Shown: piece after piece, positions 1 through 10,440 of the stretch
Layout: each line of letters begins with the position of its first letter
Position numbering within the stretch: position 1 is the first letter of the stretch
Program-made: the position numbers and the translations under genes
The notes under the pieces: generated by a model
Databases searched by the model: none
The model's input: the letters and a program-made list of their open reading frames with translations, nothing else
Told to the model about the DNA's origin: nothing
NCBI GenBank assembly: GCA_030844895.1
Contig: CM061227.1
Span: 74,154,593-74,218,592, forward strand
Direction of reading: 5' to 3'
DNA from: Ambrosia x helenae
Lineage: Eukaryota; Streptophyta; Magnoliopsida; Asterales; Asteraceae
Length of the DNA stretch: 64,000 bases

Positions 1-207
1 CTAGTGAATGTCAAGCACGACCAGTCTATTTGCTACATGCCACGCATCCGGTTCAATCCAGGTAAGTTTAAATTTTGGTGGTCTGACCCGTTAAGAATGC
101 TTAGATTATTTTTGAATTCCACTAATAAATATTCAATTGTTAACGAGGACCGGGTGGAATTAAACGGGTTGGACCGGGTCCAGATAAAAGAGAAGCCCCC
201 TGATTAA
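1..207 (+). CDS. 3' end of the acidic gag-like frame in the upstream array unit (partial)
   Basis: Identical in frame and product to the last 68 codons of the frame ending at 6845. It begins inside the gene because the window starts there. It carries the same GTAAGT donor at 62. Confidence 0.6.
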   Translation, partial: LVNVKHDQSICYMPRIRFNPGKFKFWWSDPLRMLRLFLNSTNKYSIVNEDRVELNGLDRVQIKEKPPD

Positions 208-386
208 GTTTAAGTGTGGGGAGGCTCTGTATAGTTTGTAAATTTATATTTATACTTTATTTATTATTATTTTTTTTTTCTAGCTGTTCATTTTTTTTTA
301 TTTGTGGTCCGTCTTTCGATAGTTGTTCATAGGTTTTTATCTTTCTATTTTATTTTTTGTTTTTGTGTCTTTGAGTCTGTTTGCAG
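62..386 (+). other. Candidate intron in Athila-like internal region (copy 1)
   Basis: Donor CCAG/GTAAGTTT and acceptor TCTGTTTGCAG/G, 325 nt, AT/T-rich between. The second copy has the same signals at 6700-7023. Introns are known in Tat/Ogre elements of this branch. Splicing itself is inferred. Confidence 0.4.
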
Positions 387-745
387 GTTTTCGTGTTTGC
401 CTGGGTGGAGGAAATTTCACCATGAGCGGATCCCATGTATTTATCTTTATATATATTTTATGATTGGGAGTTTTGGTAGAGGTTTGGGTAATAAAAGATT
501 TTTTTTTCTTAAAAAAATAAAATAAAATAATAAATAGTCTTTCTGTGAAAAAAGTCTTTTCACGTAATGTGAAGAGTCTGGGCTGACCTGTTCGCCTTAT
601 GCGACCAGCTATTACCCCGGAAAGTTATTTTTTCTCTTGCAACGCGTGTTGTGATCACCAGTGTCCTTCACGTTGAGCGAGAACCAGATTTTTTTTCTTA
701 TACCCATTTGGTTCTACCACCATTCACCGCCATTTTGCCAAGCAG

Positions 746-857
746 GTACGTCTTCTTGTTTGTTGTTATATTATGAGTCTAAGTTAGTAGTTGTGTCTTT
801 TTAATTTTGTGTGGTTCGGTATTATGCTCGGGTTTTTGTCTGTTTCGTTTTGCGCAG
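746..857 (+). other. Second candidate intron (copy 1)
   Basis: Donor AGCAG/GTACGT and acceptor TTTTGCGCAG/G, 112 nt, with a T-rich interior. It precedes the small hydrophobic-tailed frame ending at 1088. Confidence 0.35.
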
Positions 858-1088
858 GTTTGGATTGCACCACCCGTACCCAATCTCCATTCGGGTGATT
901 CCGAGCTATTTATCATTTATCAAGGTAAACCCGAGAGTTTATCATTGTGTCAGAGCCGATCGCGAATGAAATGCTATACGATCGAGCTGGATTGGACTAG
1001 AGCTTACGCGTTATTTAACCAGCTAAGTCCTTTCCAATTTGCCCTTATCTTTTTAATTTTTGTATTCGGAATTTATTTTTTGTTTTGA
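858..1088 (+). CDS. Hypothetical small frame with hydrophobic C-terminus (copy 1)
   Basis: Read from the candidate acceptor at 857. The frame encodes about 76 residues and ends in a strongly hydrophobic segment (FALIFLIFVFGIYFLF) that could span a membrane. The open frame extends back to 807 through the putative intron. It is unchanged in the second copy. The upstream exon and start are unknown, so coding is uncertain. Confidence 0.25.
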   Translation, partial: VWIAPPVPNLHSGDSELFIIYQGKPESLSLCQSRSRMKCYTIELDWTRAYALFNQLSPFQFALIFLIFVFGIYFLF

Positions 1089-1518
1089 GTCGTTTTCTAT
1101 TCCTACATTGAGGGCAATGTAGAGTTTAAGTGTGGGGATGGAAACTGTCGTGTAGTCTGTATATAGAGTCGTTTTGAGTCCAAAAAAAAAAAAAAAAGTC
1201 CCTGATTTTGAAGTTTGCGTTATATAAAATATGGAAAATGATAGGTAAAGTTAGGTGTCCGGTTTTCAAATAGTATGTATAATAAGAGATTAAAATTGAT
1301 TGAAAACGTGTCTGATTTTGGATATGTGGGTAGGCTCGGCCGGTAGAAAGGTTTCCTTTGAAAAGTAATAAATTAATTATGTTAGGCTATTTTGTGGGTT
1401 CTCATCTAGGAGAAACAGGGAGACTGAAACCGCCAAAAATAGTATAAGAAGCACCGTTATAAGTTTAAATCCGTTAGAATTTCTAATCACTAAAAAAAAA
1501 AAAAAAGAAATCAAAGCA

Positions 1519-1688
1519 AAAATGCTGAAGCTTAAGGTGCCTGGCCACTGGGATAGCGACTTGGATTGGTCACACCCTCTGAGTTAAGTATGCTGAGATT
1601 AAAAAAAAATAAAAAATGCTGAAGCTTAAGGTGCCTGACCACTGGGATAGCGACTTGGATTGGTCACACCCTCTGAGTTAAGTATGCC
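1519..1688 (+). repeat. Two tandem copies of a ~90-bp unit
   Basis: Each unit holds AATGCTGAAGCTTAAGG, then CACTGGGATAGCGACTTGG and CACACCCTCTGAGTTAAG, separated by A-rich linkers. The second array unit has the same pair at 8157-8326. It lies in the untranslated 3' internal region. Confidence 0.7.
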
Positions 1689-2009
1689 GAAAAAAAGTGA
1701 TTTTAAATTCTCTTGGTTTTCTACATAAGACGGTTGGGAAATGGTCAATTGGTCGTTCCTTTAGCTTCATAAGCTTGAGGCGGGATTAGAAGGAACTGTG
1801 GCTTCCTTCGAGTGAGACCCTAGATAGACTAATCAACATGAACTTAACATAAATAAAAAGGGGCTTGGAAACCGGTGTGGGTTTAAGAGGATCAATATAC
1901 CTGCAATCGCAATCAACACGTTAGTAGATTATTAATTAAGTAACCTATGTTTTGAAACTGGATGTAAACCTAACTGTGATTCCATAGCATAATTCTTTTT
2001 CAGGGACGA

Positions 2010-2033
2010 AAAAAAGATAAGTGTGGGGATATT
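2010..2033 (+). other. Polypurine tract of Athila-like element (copy 1)
   Basis: Purine-rich AAAAAAAGATAAGTGTGGGG followed by ATATT directly before the TG of LTR A, the plus-strand primer position. Confidence 0.75.
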
Positions 2034-3785
2034 TGATGTATTGTAAAATACATCTATTTCCAGTGTAAAGTTTGTATAGTTTTCTAGTCGTTTAGATAGT
2101 TCTTTTATTAGTTTTAGGCTTGTACCTGTCTACTTTTATTTAGTATAGGTTTTTATATATTTATATTAGTTTTGTGTCATTTTTATTACTTATGTATTTA
2201 TTTTATATTTTAGTAGGTGTTCGAATGGACGTTGGAGCTTAAACGTGCAACCTTGATCGAGTCAAGAACACCCGAGTCTAGAGCACGAAGTTATACTACT
2301 ATATATACTAATATTACATATACTAATAATAATAATAATAAAATAAAAAAACTAAAACGTGACTTTTTGTCACAATTTTTCAAGGGCCCGAAGCCCAATA
2401 CTATATTGCAAAATAAAGGAGGGCCATAATTTACAAAGAAGAGAATTAATTCTAGGAGGGGGCTGCGCACAGTATTAGGAGGGTAAGGCAGCGATACTAT
2501 TCTTGGAGGCGGAAAATTATTATTGAGGAAGAGGCGATTTATTATTCCTTTGGGCAGCCACATCGACAACAGGAACAGGGGATTGAAGGAGGTGGATCAA
2601 TTAGAGTGGAGGTTAAGGGTTGAAGCATAGGTGCGAGCACGGGTCGGTTCTAATTCAATATTTATTTATTTATTCTATTCTAACCCGTTGTGAACGCCAT
2701 GAATGTGTTTAGCTTTTATTATTTTGATTTTATCATGACTTTTATTGGCTAGACCTTTTCGCTACCTAGGTTAAAGATGATTGCACTTGTTTGATTTATT
2801 TTCTTTTGGTTTTGGAATTTTTGGTTGTGGGTTGAATTTTAAAGTAAAGAACTTTTTATTTTCTGGTTTGATGTATATGCGTATTTAGTTTTGTTTAATT
2901 AAGTTTTATAAACTCCACTTGCGTTTTTGTGAATGTCTTTCATGTATGAATGCGGGTTAGGTTGCGGACTTGGTGTTAGCAACTAGTTTATGGTTAATTG
3001 CCTAGGTTATCCATAGGAGTTGGAGTTGTTAGTTAGATGATTCTAAGTGTTCTACCAATTCTCAATAGCTGTGAGGTGCGAGATTGTTGGTCTGTCTAGG
3101 GTGTTAAATTGCTAGTTCTAGAGGCTTTGTGAGAAGATCTTCCTAGTTTCCCTAGCATTCCTTGTAGGCCAAGTCTTATCAGAAATATTGTAGTGACCCC
3201 TTGCACTTTCGGGTGTATTGTGACTTTCGCGCTGTGAGGTAGACTGTCTAGCGGGTACTTTAAGATTCGAGTAGGTAAGCCTGTGAGGGTAACCTCTCAA
3301 CCGGTGGTTTAACAGCACAACAGTATTCTAGGGTTTCCCCTTGAGAATGGTCGAGGGTGTCTAGTCTATTCTTGATGTTTAGTATTTTAAGATCCCGGTT
3401 CCACACCAGTTCCATGACCATTAGAAATTTATCATTCATGTGTAGGATTCTAGCCTAGGTAGTGCCTTCCCATCACCTGATTTTAGTTACGGTTCCCAGT
3501 TCTTGTTTTAAGTTATTTCAGTTTTATTTTTTTATTTGCAATTAGTTTGTTAGAAAACCCCCCCTTAAGCAACAAAACAATTTTAAGTCAGTTTGTAGAT
3601 AAGTAATCGAGTCTAGTTTACGTTTTCTAGTAGAGTCTCCTGGGTTCGATACTCGGACTTACTTTAGCTGTACTGCACTGACCGGTACACTTGCCGGTTG
3701 TGTGGTTTAGGTTTAGAGAGTCTTAGGTTATAAATTTAAAACTTAGAGTGTCTAGTTTAGGTTAATTTAGTTAGTTTTTATTAAA
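2034..3785 (+). repeat. Athila-like LTR A (3' end trimmed)
   Basis: Begins TGATGTATTG just after a polypurine tract and matches LTR C along its length. The last 17 bases of the family LTR (CCACTTTGAGCACATCA) are missing, and the sequence runs directly into LTR B through a shared TTAAA/TAAAA overlap at 3781-3786. It is closer to LTR C than to LTR B at most of the differing sites I checked. Confidence 0.85.
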
Positions 3786-5537
3786 ATACATCTATTTCCA
3801 GTGTAAAGTTTGTATAGTTTTCGAGTCGTTTAGATAGTTCTTTTATTAGTTTTAGGCTTGTACCTGTCTACTTTTATTTAGTATAGGTTTTTATATATTT
3901 ATATTAGTTTTGTGTCATTTTTATTACTTATGTATTTATTTTATATTTTAGTAGGTGTTCGAATGGACGTTAGAGCTTAAACGTGCAACCTTGATCGAGT
4001 CAAGAACACCCGAGTCTAGAGCACGAAGTTATACTACTATATATACTAATATTACATATACTACTAATAATAATAATAAAATAAAAAAACTAAAACGTGA
4101 TTTTTTGTCACAATTTTTCAAGGGCCCGAAGCCCAATACTATATTGCAAAATAAAGGAGGGCCATAATTTACAAAGAAGAGAATTAATTCTAGGAGGGGG
4201 CTGCGCACAGTATTAGGAGGGTAAGGCAACGATATTATTCTTGGAGGCGGAAAATTATTATTGAGGAAGAGGCGATTTATTATTCCTTTGGGCAGCCACA
4301 TCGACAACAGGAACAGGGGATTGAAGGAGGTGGATCAATTAGAGTGGAGGTTAGGGTTGAAGCATAGGTGCGAGCACGGGTCGGTTCTAATTCAATATTT
4401 ATTTATTTATTCTATTCTAACCCGTTGTGAACGCCATGAATGTGTTTAGCTTTTATTATTTTGATTTTATCATGACTTTTATTGGCTAGACCTTTTCGCT
4501 ACCTAGGTTAAAGATGATTGCACTTGTTTGATTTATTTTCTTTTGGTTTTGGAATTTTTGGTTGTGGGTTGAATTTTAAAGTAAAGAACTTTTTATTTTC
4601 TGGTTTGATGTATATGCGTATTTAGTTTTGTTTAATTAAGTTTTATAAACTCCACTTGCGTTTTTGTGAATGTCTTTCATGTATGAATGCGGGTTAGGTT
4701 GCGGACTTGGTGTTAGCAACTAGTTTATGGTTAATTGCCTAGGTTATCCATAGGAGTTGTAGTTGTTAGTTAGATGATTCTAAGTGTTCTACCAATTCTC
4801 AATAGCTGTGAGGTGCGAGATTGTTGGTCTGTCGAGGGTGTTAAATTGCTAGTTCTAGAGGCTTTGTGAGAAGATCTTCCTAGTTTCCCTAACATTCCTT
4901 GTACGCCAAGTCTTATCAGAAATATTGTAGTTACCCCTTGCACTTTCGGGTGTATTGTGACTTTCGCGCTGTGAGGTAGACTGTCTAGCGGGTACTTTAA
5001 GATTCGAGTAGGTAAGCCTGTGAGGGTAACCTCTCAACCGGTGGTTTAACAGCACAACAGTATTCTAGGGTTTCCCCTTGAGAAGGGTCGAGGGTGTCTA
5101 GTCTATTCTTGATGTTTAGTATTTTAAGATCCCGGTTCCACACCAGTTCCATGACCATTAGAAATTTATCATTCATGTGTAGGATTCTAGCCTAAGTAGT
5201 GCCTTCCCATCACCTGATTTTAGTTACGGTTCCCAGTTCTTGTTTTAAGTTATTTCAGTTTTATTTATTTATTTGCAATTAGTTTGTTAGAAAACCCCCC
5301 TTAAGCAACAAAACAATTTAAGTCAGTTTGTAGATAAGTAATCGAGTCTAGTTTACGTTTTCTAGTAGAGTCTCGTGGGTTCGATACTCGGACTTACTTT
5401 AGCTGTACTGCACTGACCGGTACACTTGCCGGTTGTGTGGTTTAGGTTTAGAGAGTCTTAGGTTATAAATTTAAAACTTAGAGTGTCTAGTTTAGGTTAA
5501 TTTAGTTAGTTTTTATTAAACCACTTTGAGCACATCA
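3782..5537 (+). repeat. Athila-like LTR B (5' end trimmed)
   Basis: Copy of the same LTR, lacking the first roughly 10 bases (TGATGTATTG) but with the complete 3' end GAGCACATCA. It is followed by the primer-binding site, so it acts as the 5' LTR of the complete internal region. It differs from LTRs A and C at several sites, for example near 4066, 4229 and 4890-4905. Confidence 0.85.
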
Positions 5538-5543
5538 AGTTTT

Positions 5544-5561
5544 TGGCGCCGTTGCCGGGGA
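5544..5561 (+). other. Primer-binding site, tRNA-Asp type
   Basis: TGGCGCCGTTGCCGGGGA lies 6 nt after the end of LTR B. This is the usual minus-strand primer site of Athila/Tat elements, where the 3' end of tRNA-Asp pairs to start reverse transcription. Confidence 0.85.
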
Positions 5562-5670
5562 CTCTTGGCGATTGCGTTTATTAGCTTCGATTACACTTAT
5601 CTGCTATATCTGTGCTACTTGTGTTTTGTGTTGAGTTTGCCTTTTTGTATAGTGAGTCGTAGGAGTCTAA

Positions 5671-5877
5671 TTGTTTGTGTATTTTATTTCTATCGAGTCT
5701 GTAAATAAGTTTGAAATTTGTGGAGGACCCTATTTTACCGTTAGATTTCCACAAAATGCGGGGTCCTCTGCATATTGTTATGCTAATTCCTTTGTGCAGC
5801 CGCCACCATGTTATTCACAGGGTTGTCCTACATATCATTATGATGACTCGTATCAGCAGCCACATTTTAATCAGTAA
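5671..5877 (+). pseudogene. Gag-like N-terminal reading frame, 68 codons
   Basis: The short frame ends in a Pro/Gln/Tyr-rich segment (QPPPCYSQG, then YHYDDSYQQPHFNQ) and a stop. The next frame opens at 5871 with a coherent Lys/Glu-rich continuation (RRLEEEKEKFQQEQ), so the two are probably one ancestral frame broken by a 1-base indel near 5871. It starts after the PBS leader, where gag is expected. I see no zinc knuckle. The start codon is uncertain. Confidence 0.4.
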
Positions 5878-6845
5878 AAGATATATCTAGGAGATTAGAA
5901 GAAGAAAAAGAAAAGTTTCAGCAAGAGCAGGTGCCGAAAGTTGGTTATACATATGATGAGGAGGGCAACTACCTCGGGTACATGAACGCTCGAGGGGAGT
6001 TGTTCCCAACGTTTCCAGAAGAGGGGAAAGAGCCGATCATGGAATACGCAGATGAGTCAGATGAAGAGATCATCCCAATCACGGAGACGAAAATGGACGT
6101 TGAAGTCCCACCTCCGGTGCCACAGGTTACTATATATGATTTTGGGAGTGACTCTGACGAAGAGGATGAAGAAGAAGAATGGGCGGCGTATCAAAGGTCG
6201 TTTATGAGGAAAGAAGGGATTGAAGAAGAAGTGGAATTGGGAGATTCTGTTGATATGATGTTTGGTGCAGAGGAAGACAATGAGATGGGTGAGAATTCAT
6301 TGTCTGAAGAGGATGAGTTTTTAGATCTGGAGTTAGATGGTTTACCTGCTTATGAAGGAGTTGGGGAGTCTGATCCCGACGGGGATATAGCATACCTAGA
6401 TGCCCTACTTGAAGGTGAACCGACAGACATGACTGAACCTGCACCAGATGAAAGAAATAAGTGTGGGGATCATCCCATGGAAATGGTGGTAGAAGAAACG
6501 CGCCATAGCTGGCCCATGGTATTAATAATAGATGGAACTTCAAAATCAACAGCACCACGGGAGAGGGCAAGGAAGAGAAAGAGAAAGGATAGACACCGGA
6601 AGAGGATCAACGGCTGGCACGAGTTGGAGAAGAAGAAGCTAGTGAATGTCAAGCACGACCAGTCTATTTGCTACATGCCACGCATCCGGTTCAATCCAGG
6701 TAAGTTTAAATTTTGGTGGTCTGACCCGTTAAGAATGCTTAGATTATTTTTGAATTCCACTAATAAATATTCAATTGTTAACGAGGACCGGGTGGAATTA
6801 AACGGGTTGGACCGGGTCCAGATAAAAGAGAAGCCCCCTGATTAA
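5871..6845 (+). CDS. Acidic gag-like protein of the Athila-like element
   Basis: Open from 5871; the first ATG-independent start usually picked is 5931, giving 304 residues. The product is strongly acidic over roughly its middle third (runs such as SDSDEEDEEEE). A basic stretch of the nuclear-localisation type follows (RERARKRKRKDRHRKR), then a tail with NVKHDQSICYMPRIRFNPG. No zinc knuckle, protease or RT motif is visible, so gag identity rests only on its place after the PBS. A splice donor (CCAG/GTAAGT) cuts the frame at 6699, so the last 48 codons may be intronic in a spliced transcript. A polypurine-like AAGTGTGGGGA lies inside the frame at 6459-6470. Confidence 0.5.
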   Translation, partial: SVKDISRRLEEEKEKFQQEQVPKVGYTYDEEGNYLGYMNARGELFPTFPEEGKEPIMEYADESDEEIIPITETKMDVEVPPPVPQVTIYDFGSDSDEEDEEEEWAAYQRSFMRKEGIEEEVELGDSVDMMFGAEEDNEMGENSLSEEDEFLDLELDGLPAYEGVGESDPDGDIAYLDALLEGEPTDMTEPAPDERNKCGDHPMEMVVEETRHSWPMVLIIDGTSKSTAPRERARKRKRKDRHRKRINGWHELEKKKLVNVKHDQSICYMPRIRFNPGKFKFWWSDPLRMLRLFLNSTNKYSIVNEDRVELNGLDRVQIKEKPPD

Positions 6846-7023
6846 GTTTAAGTGTGGGGAGGCTCTGTATAGTTTGTAAATTTATATTTATACTTTATTT
6901 ATTATTATTTTTTTTTTCTAGCTGTTCATTTTTTTTATTTGTGGTCCGTCTTTCGATAGTTGTTCATAGGTTTTTATCTTTCTATTTTATTTTTTGTTTT
7001 TGTGTCTTTGAGTCTGTTTGCAG
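6700..7023 (+). other. Candidate intron in Athila-like internal region (copy 2)
   Basis: Same strong GTAAGT donor and TTTGCAG acceptor as the copy at 62-386. The donor lies in the acidic frame, 48 codons before its stop. Confidence 0.4.
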
Positions 7024-7381
7024 GTTTTCGTGTTTGCCTGGGTGGAGGAAATTTCACCATGAGCGGATCCCATGTATTTATCTTTATATATATTTTATGA
7101 TTGGGAGTTTTGGTAGAGGTTTGGGTAATAAAAGATTTTTTTTCTTAAAAAAATAAAATAAAATAATAAATAGTCTTTCTGTGAAAAAAGTCTTTTCACG
7201 TAATGTGAAGAGTCTGGGCTGACCTGTTCGCCTTATGCGACCAGCTATTACCCCGGAAAGTTATTTTTTCTCTTGCAACGCGTGTTGTGATCACCAGTGT
7301 CCTTCACGTTGAGCGAGAACCAGATTTTTTTTCTTATACCCATTTGGTTCTACCACCATTCACCGCCATTTTGCCAAGCAG

Positions 7382-7493
7382 GTACGTCTTCTTGTTTGTT
7401 GTTATATTATGAGTCTAAGTTAGTAGTTGTGTCTTTTTAATTTTGTGTGGTTCGGTATTATGCTCGGGTTTTTGTCTGTTTCGTTTTGCGCAG
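7382..7493 (+). other. Second candidate intron (copy 2)
   Basis: Same donor, acceptor and 112-nt length as 746-857. Confidence 0.35.
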
Positions 7494-7724
7494 GTTTGGA
7501 TTGCACCACCCGTACCCAATCTCCATTCGGGTGATTCCGAGCTATTTATCATTTATCAAGGTAAACCCGAGAGTTTATCATTGTGTCAGAGCCGATCGCG
7601 AATGAAATGCTATACGATCGAGCTGGATTGGACTAGAGCTTACGCGTTATTTAACCAGCTAAGTCCTTTCCAATTTGCCCTTATCTTTTTAATTTTTGTA
7701 TTCGGAATTTATTTTTTGTTTTGA
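7494..7724 (+). CDS. Hypothetical small frame with hydrophobic C-terminus (copy 2)
   Basis: Same product as the copy ending at 1088, including the hydrophobic tail. It lies after the acidic gag-like frame and before the 3' untranslated part, where autonomous Athila elements carry an envelope-like gene. That relation is inference only. Confidence 0.25.
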   Translation, partial: VWIAPPVPNLHSGDSELFIIYQGKPESLSLCQSRSRMKCYTIELDWTRAYALFNQLSPFQFALIFLIFVFGIYFLF

Positions 7725-8156
7725 GTCGTTTTCTATTCCTACATTGAGGGCAATGTAGAGTTTAAGTGTGGGGATGGAAACTGTCGTGTAGTCTGTATAT
7801 AGAGTCGTTTTGAGTCAAAAAAAAAAAAAAAAAAGTCCCTGATTTTGAAGTTTGCGTTATATAAAATATGGAAAATGATAGGTAAAGTTAGGTGTCCGGT
7901 TTTCAAATAGTATGTATAATAAGAGATTAAAATTGATTGAAAACGTGTCTGATTTTGGATATGTGGGTAGGCTCGGCCGGTAGAAAGGTTTCCTTTGAAA
8001 AGTAATAAATTAATTATGTTAGGCTATTTTGTGGGTTCTCATCTAGGAGAAACGGGGAGACTGAAACCGCCAAAAATAGTATAAGAAGCACCGTTATAAG
8101 TTTAAAGCCGTTAGAATTTCTAATCACTAAAAAAAGAAAAAAAAGAAATCAAAGCA

Positions 8157-8326
8157 AAAATGCTGAAGCTTAAGGTGCCTGGCCACTGGGATAGCGACTT
8201 GGATTGGTCACACCCTCTGAGTTAAGTATGCTGAGATTAAAAAAAAATAAAAAATGCTGAAGCTTAAGGTGCCTGACCACTGGGATAGCGACTTGGATTG
8301 GTCACACCCTCTGAGTTAAGTATGCC
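8157..8326 (+). repeat. Two tandem copies of the ~90-bp unit, second array copy
   Basis: Same pair of units as at 1519-1688, in the same place relative to the LTR. Confidence 0.7.
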
Positions 8327-8647
8327 GAAAAAAAGTGATTTTAAATTCTCTTGGTTTTCTACATAAGACGGTTGGGAAATGGTCAATTGGTCGTTCCTTT
8401 AGCTTCATAAGCTTGAGGCGGGATTAGAAGGAACTGTGGCTTCCTTCGAGTGAGACCCTAGATAGACTAATCAACATGAACTTAACATAAATAAAAAGGG
8501 GCTTGGAAACCGGTGTGGGTTTAAGAGGATCAATATACCTGCAATCGCAATCAACACGTTAGCAGATTATTAATTAAGTAACCTATGTTTTGAAACTGGA
8601 TGTAAACCTAACTGTGATTCCATAGCATAATTCTTTTTCAGGGACGA

Positions 8648-8671
8648 AAAAAAGATAAGTGTGGGGATATT
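8648..8671 (+). other. Polypurine tract of Athila-like element (copy 2)
   Basis: Same purine tract directly before the TG of LTR C. Further AAGTGTGGGGA copies lie at about 6459, 6849 and 7765 in this internal region. Confidence 0.75.
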
Positions 8672-10440
8672 TGATGTATTGTAAAATACATCTATTTCCA
8701 GTGTAAAGTTTGTATAGTTTTCGAGTCGTTTAGATAGTTCTTTTATTAGTTTTAGGCTTGTACCTGTCTACTTTTATTTAGTATAGGTTTTTATATATTT
8801 ATATTAGTTTTGTGTCATTTTTATTACTTATGTATTTATTTTATATTTTAGTAGGTGTTCGAATGGACGTTGGAGCTTAAACGTGCAACCTTGATCGAGT
8901 CAAGAACACCCGAGTCTAGAGCACGAAGTTATACTACTATATATACTAATATTACATATACTAATAATAATAATAATAAAATAAAAAAACTAAAACGTGA
9001 CTTTTTGTCACAATTTTTCAAGGGCCCGAAGCCCAATACTATATTGCAAAATAAAGGAGGGCCATAATTTACAAAGAAGAGAATTAATTCTAGGAGGGGG
9101 CTGCGCACAGTATTAGGAGGGTAAGGCAGCGATATTATTCTTGGAGGCGGAAAATTATTATTGAGGAAGAGGCGATTTATTATTCCTTTGGGCAGCCACA
9201 TCGACAACAGGAACAGGGGATTGAAGGAGGTGGATCAATTAGAGTGGAGGTTAAGGGTTGAAGCATAGGTGCGAGCACGGGTCGGTTCTAATTCAATATT
9301 TATTTATTCTATTCTAACCCGTTGTGAACGCCATGAATGTGTTTAGCTTTTATTATTTTGATTTTATCATGACTTTTATTGGCTAGACCTTTTCGCTACC
9401 TAGGTTAAAGATGATTGCACTTGTTTGATTTATTTTCTTTTGGTTTTGGAATTTTTGGTTGTGGGTTGAATTTTAAAGTAAAGAACTTTTTATTTTCTGG
9501 TTTGATGTATATGCGTATTTAGTTTTGTTTAATTAAGTTTTATAAACTCCACTTGCGTTTTTGTGAATGTCTTTCATGTATGAATGCGGGTTAGGTTGCG
9601 GACTTGGTGTTAGCAACTAGTTTATGGTTAATTGCCTAGGTTATCCATAGGAGTTGGAGTTGTTAGTTAGATGATTCTAAGTGTTCTACCAATTCTCAAT
9701 AGCTGTGAGGTGCGAGATTGTTGGTCTGTCTAGGGTGTTAAATTGCTAGTTCTAGAGGCTTTGTGAGAAGATCTTCCTAGTTTCCCTAGCATTCCTTGTA
9801 GGCCAAGTCTTATCAGAAATATTGTAGTGACCCCTTGCACTTTCGGGTGTATTGTGACTTTCGCGCTGTGAGGTAGACTGTCTAGCGGGTACTTTAAGAT
9901 TCGAGTAGGTAAGCCTGTGAGGGTAACCTCTCAACCGGTGGTTTAACAGCACAACAGTATTCTAGGGTTTCCCCTTGAGAATGGTCGAGGGTGTCTAGTC
10001 TATTCTTGATGTTTAGTATTTTAAGATCCCGGTTCCACACCAGTTCCATGACCATTAGAAATTTATCATTCATGTGTAGGATTCTAGCCTAGGTAGTGCC
10101 TTCCCATCACCTGATTTTAGTTACGGTTCCCAGTTCTTGTTTTAAGTTATTTCAGTTTTATTTTTTTATTTGCAATTAGTTTGTTAGAAAACCCCCCCCC
10201 CCTTAAGCAACAAAACAATTTTAAGTCAGTTTGTAGATAAGTAATCGAGTCTAGTTTACGTTTTCTAGTAGAGTCTCCTGGGTTCGATACTCGGACTTAC
10301 TTTAGCTGTACTGCACTGACCGGTACACTTGCCGGTTGTGTGGTTTAGGTTTAGAGAGTCTTAGGTTATAAATTTAAAACTTAGAGTGTCTAGTTTAGGT
10401 TAATTTAGTTAGTTTTTATTAAACCACTTTGAGCACATCA
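8672..10440 (+). repeat. Athila-like LTR C (3' LTR, complete)
   Basis: Complete LTR of 1769 bp. It starts TGATGT and ends ACATCA, a perfect 6-bp inverted terminal repeat. It is preceded by the polypurine tract and followed by sequence matching the interior of a gypsy LTR, so 10440/10441 is the right insertion border. Confidence 0.88.

Larger units (their letters stand above)
1..10440 (+). mobile_element. Tandem Athila/Tat-like LTR retrotransposon array, non-autonomous
   Basis: Order: partial internal region (1-2033), LTR A, LTR B, complete internal region (5538-8671), LTR C. Positions 1-3785 repeat almost exactly at 6639-10423 (offset 6638). The PBS type, the AAGTGTGGGGA polypurine tract and the long LTRs match the Athila/Tat branch of Ty3/gypsy elements. 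The complete internal region is only about 3.1 kb and has a gag-like acidic ORF but no protease, RT or integrase, so the unit must depend on enzymes from elsewhere. The array probably arose by recombination between LTRs of neighbouring copies. The left edge lies outside the window. The right edge lies inside a gypsy LTR. Confidence 0.82.

Noticed and set aside
2291..2569. 92-codon minus-strand frame present in all three Athila-like LTRs
   Set aside because: It repeats only because the LTR repeats, and no domain is seen. The same holds for the 66- and 70-codon LTR frames at 2217 and 3118.
5526..5708. 60-codon frame over the PBS
   Set aside because: It begins in the LTR and runs through the primer-binding site; composition is not protein-like.
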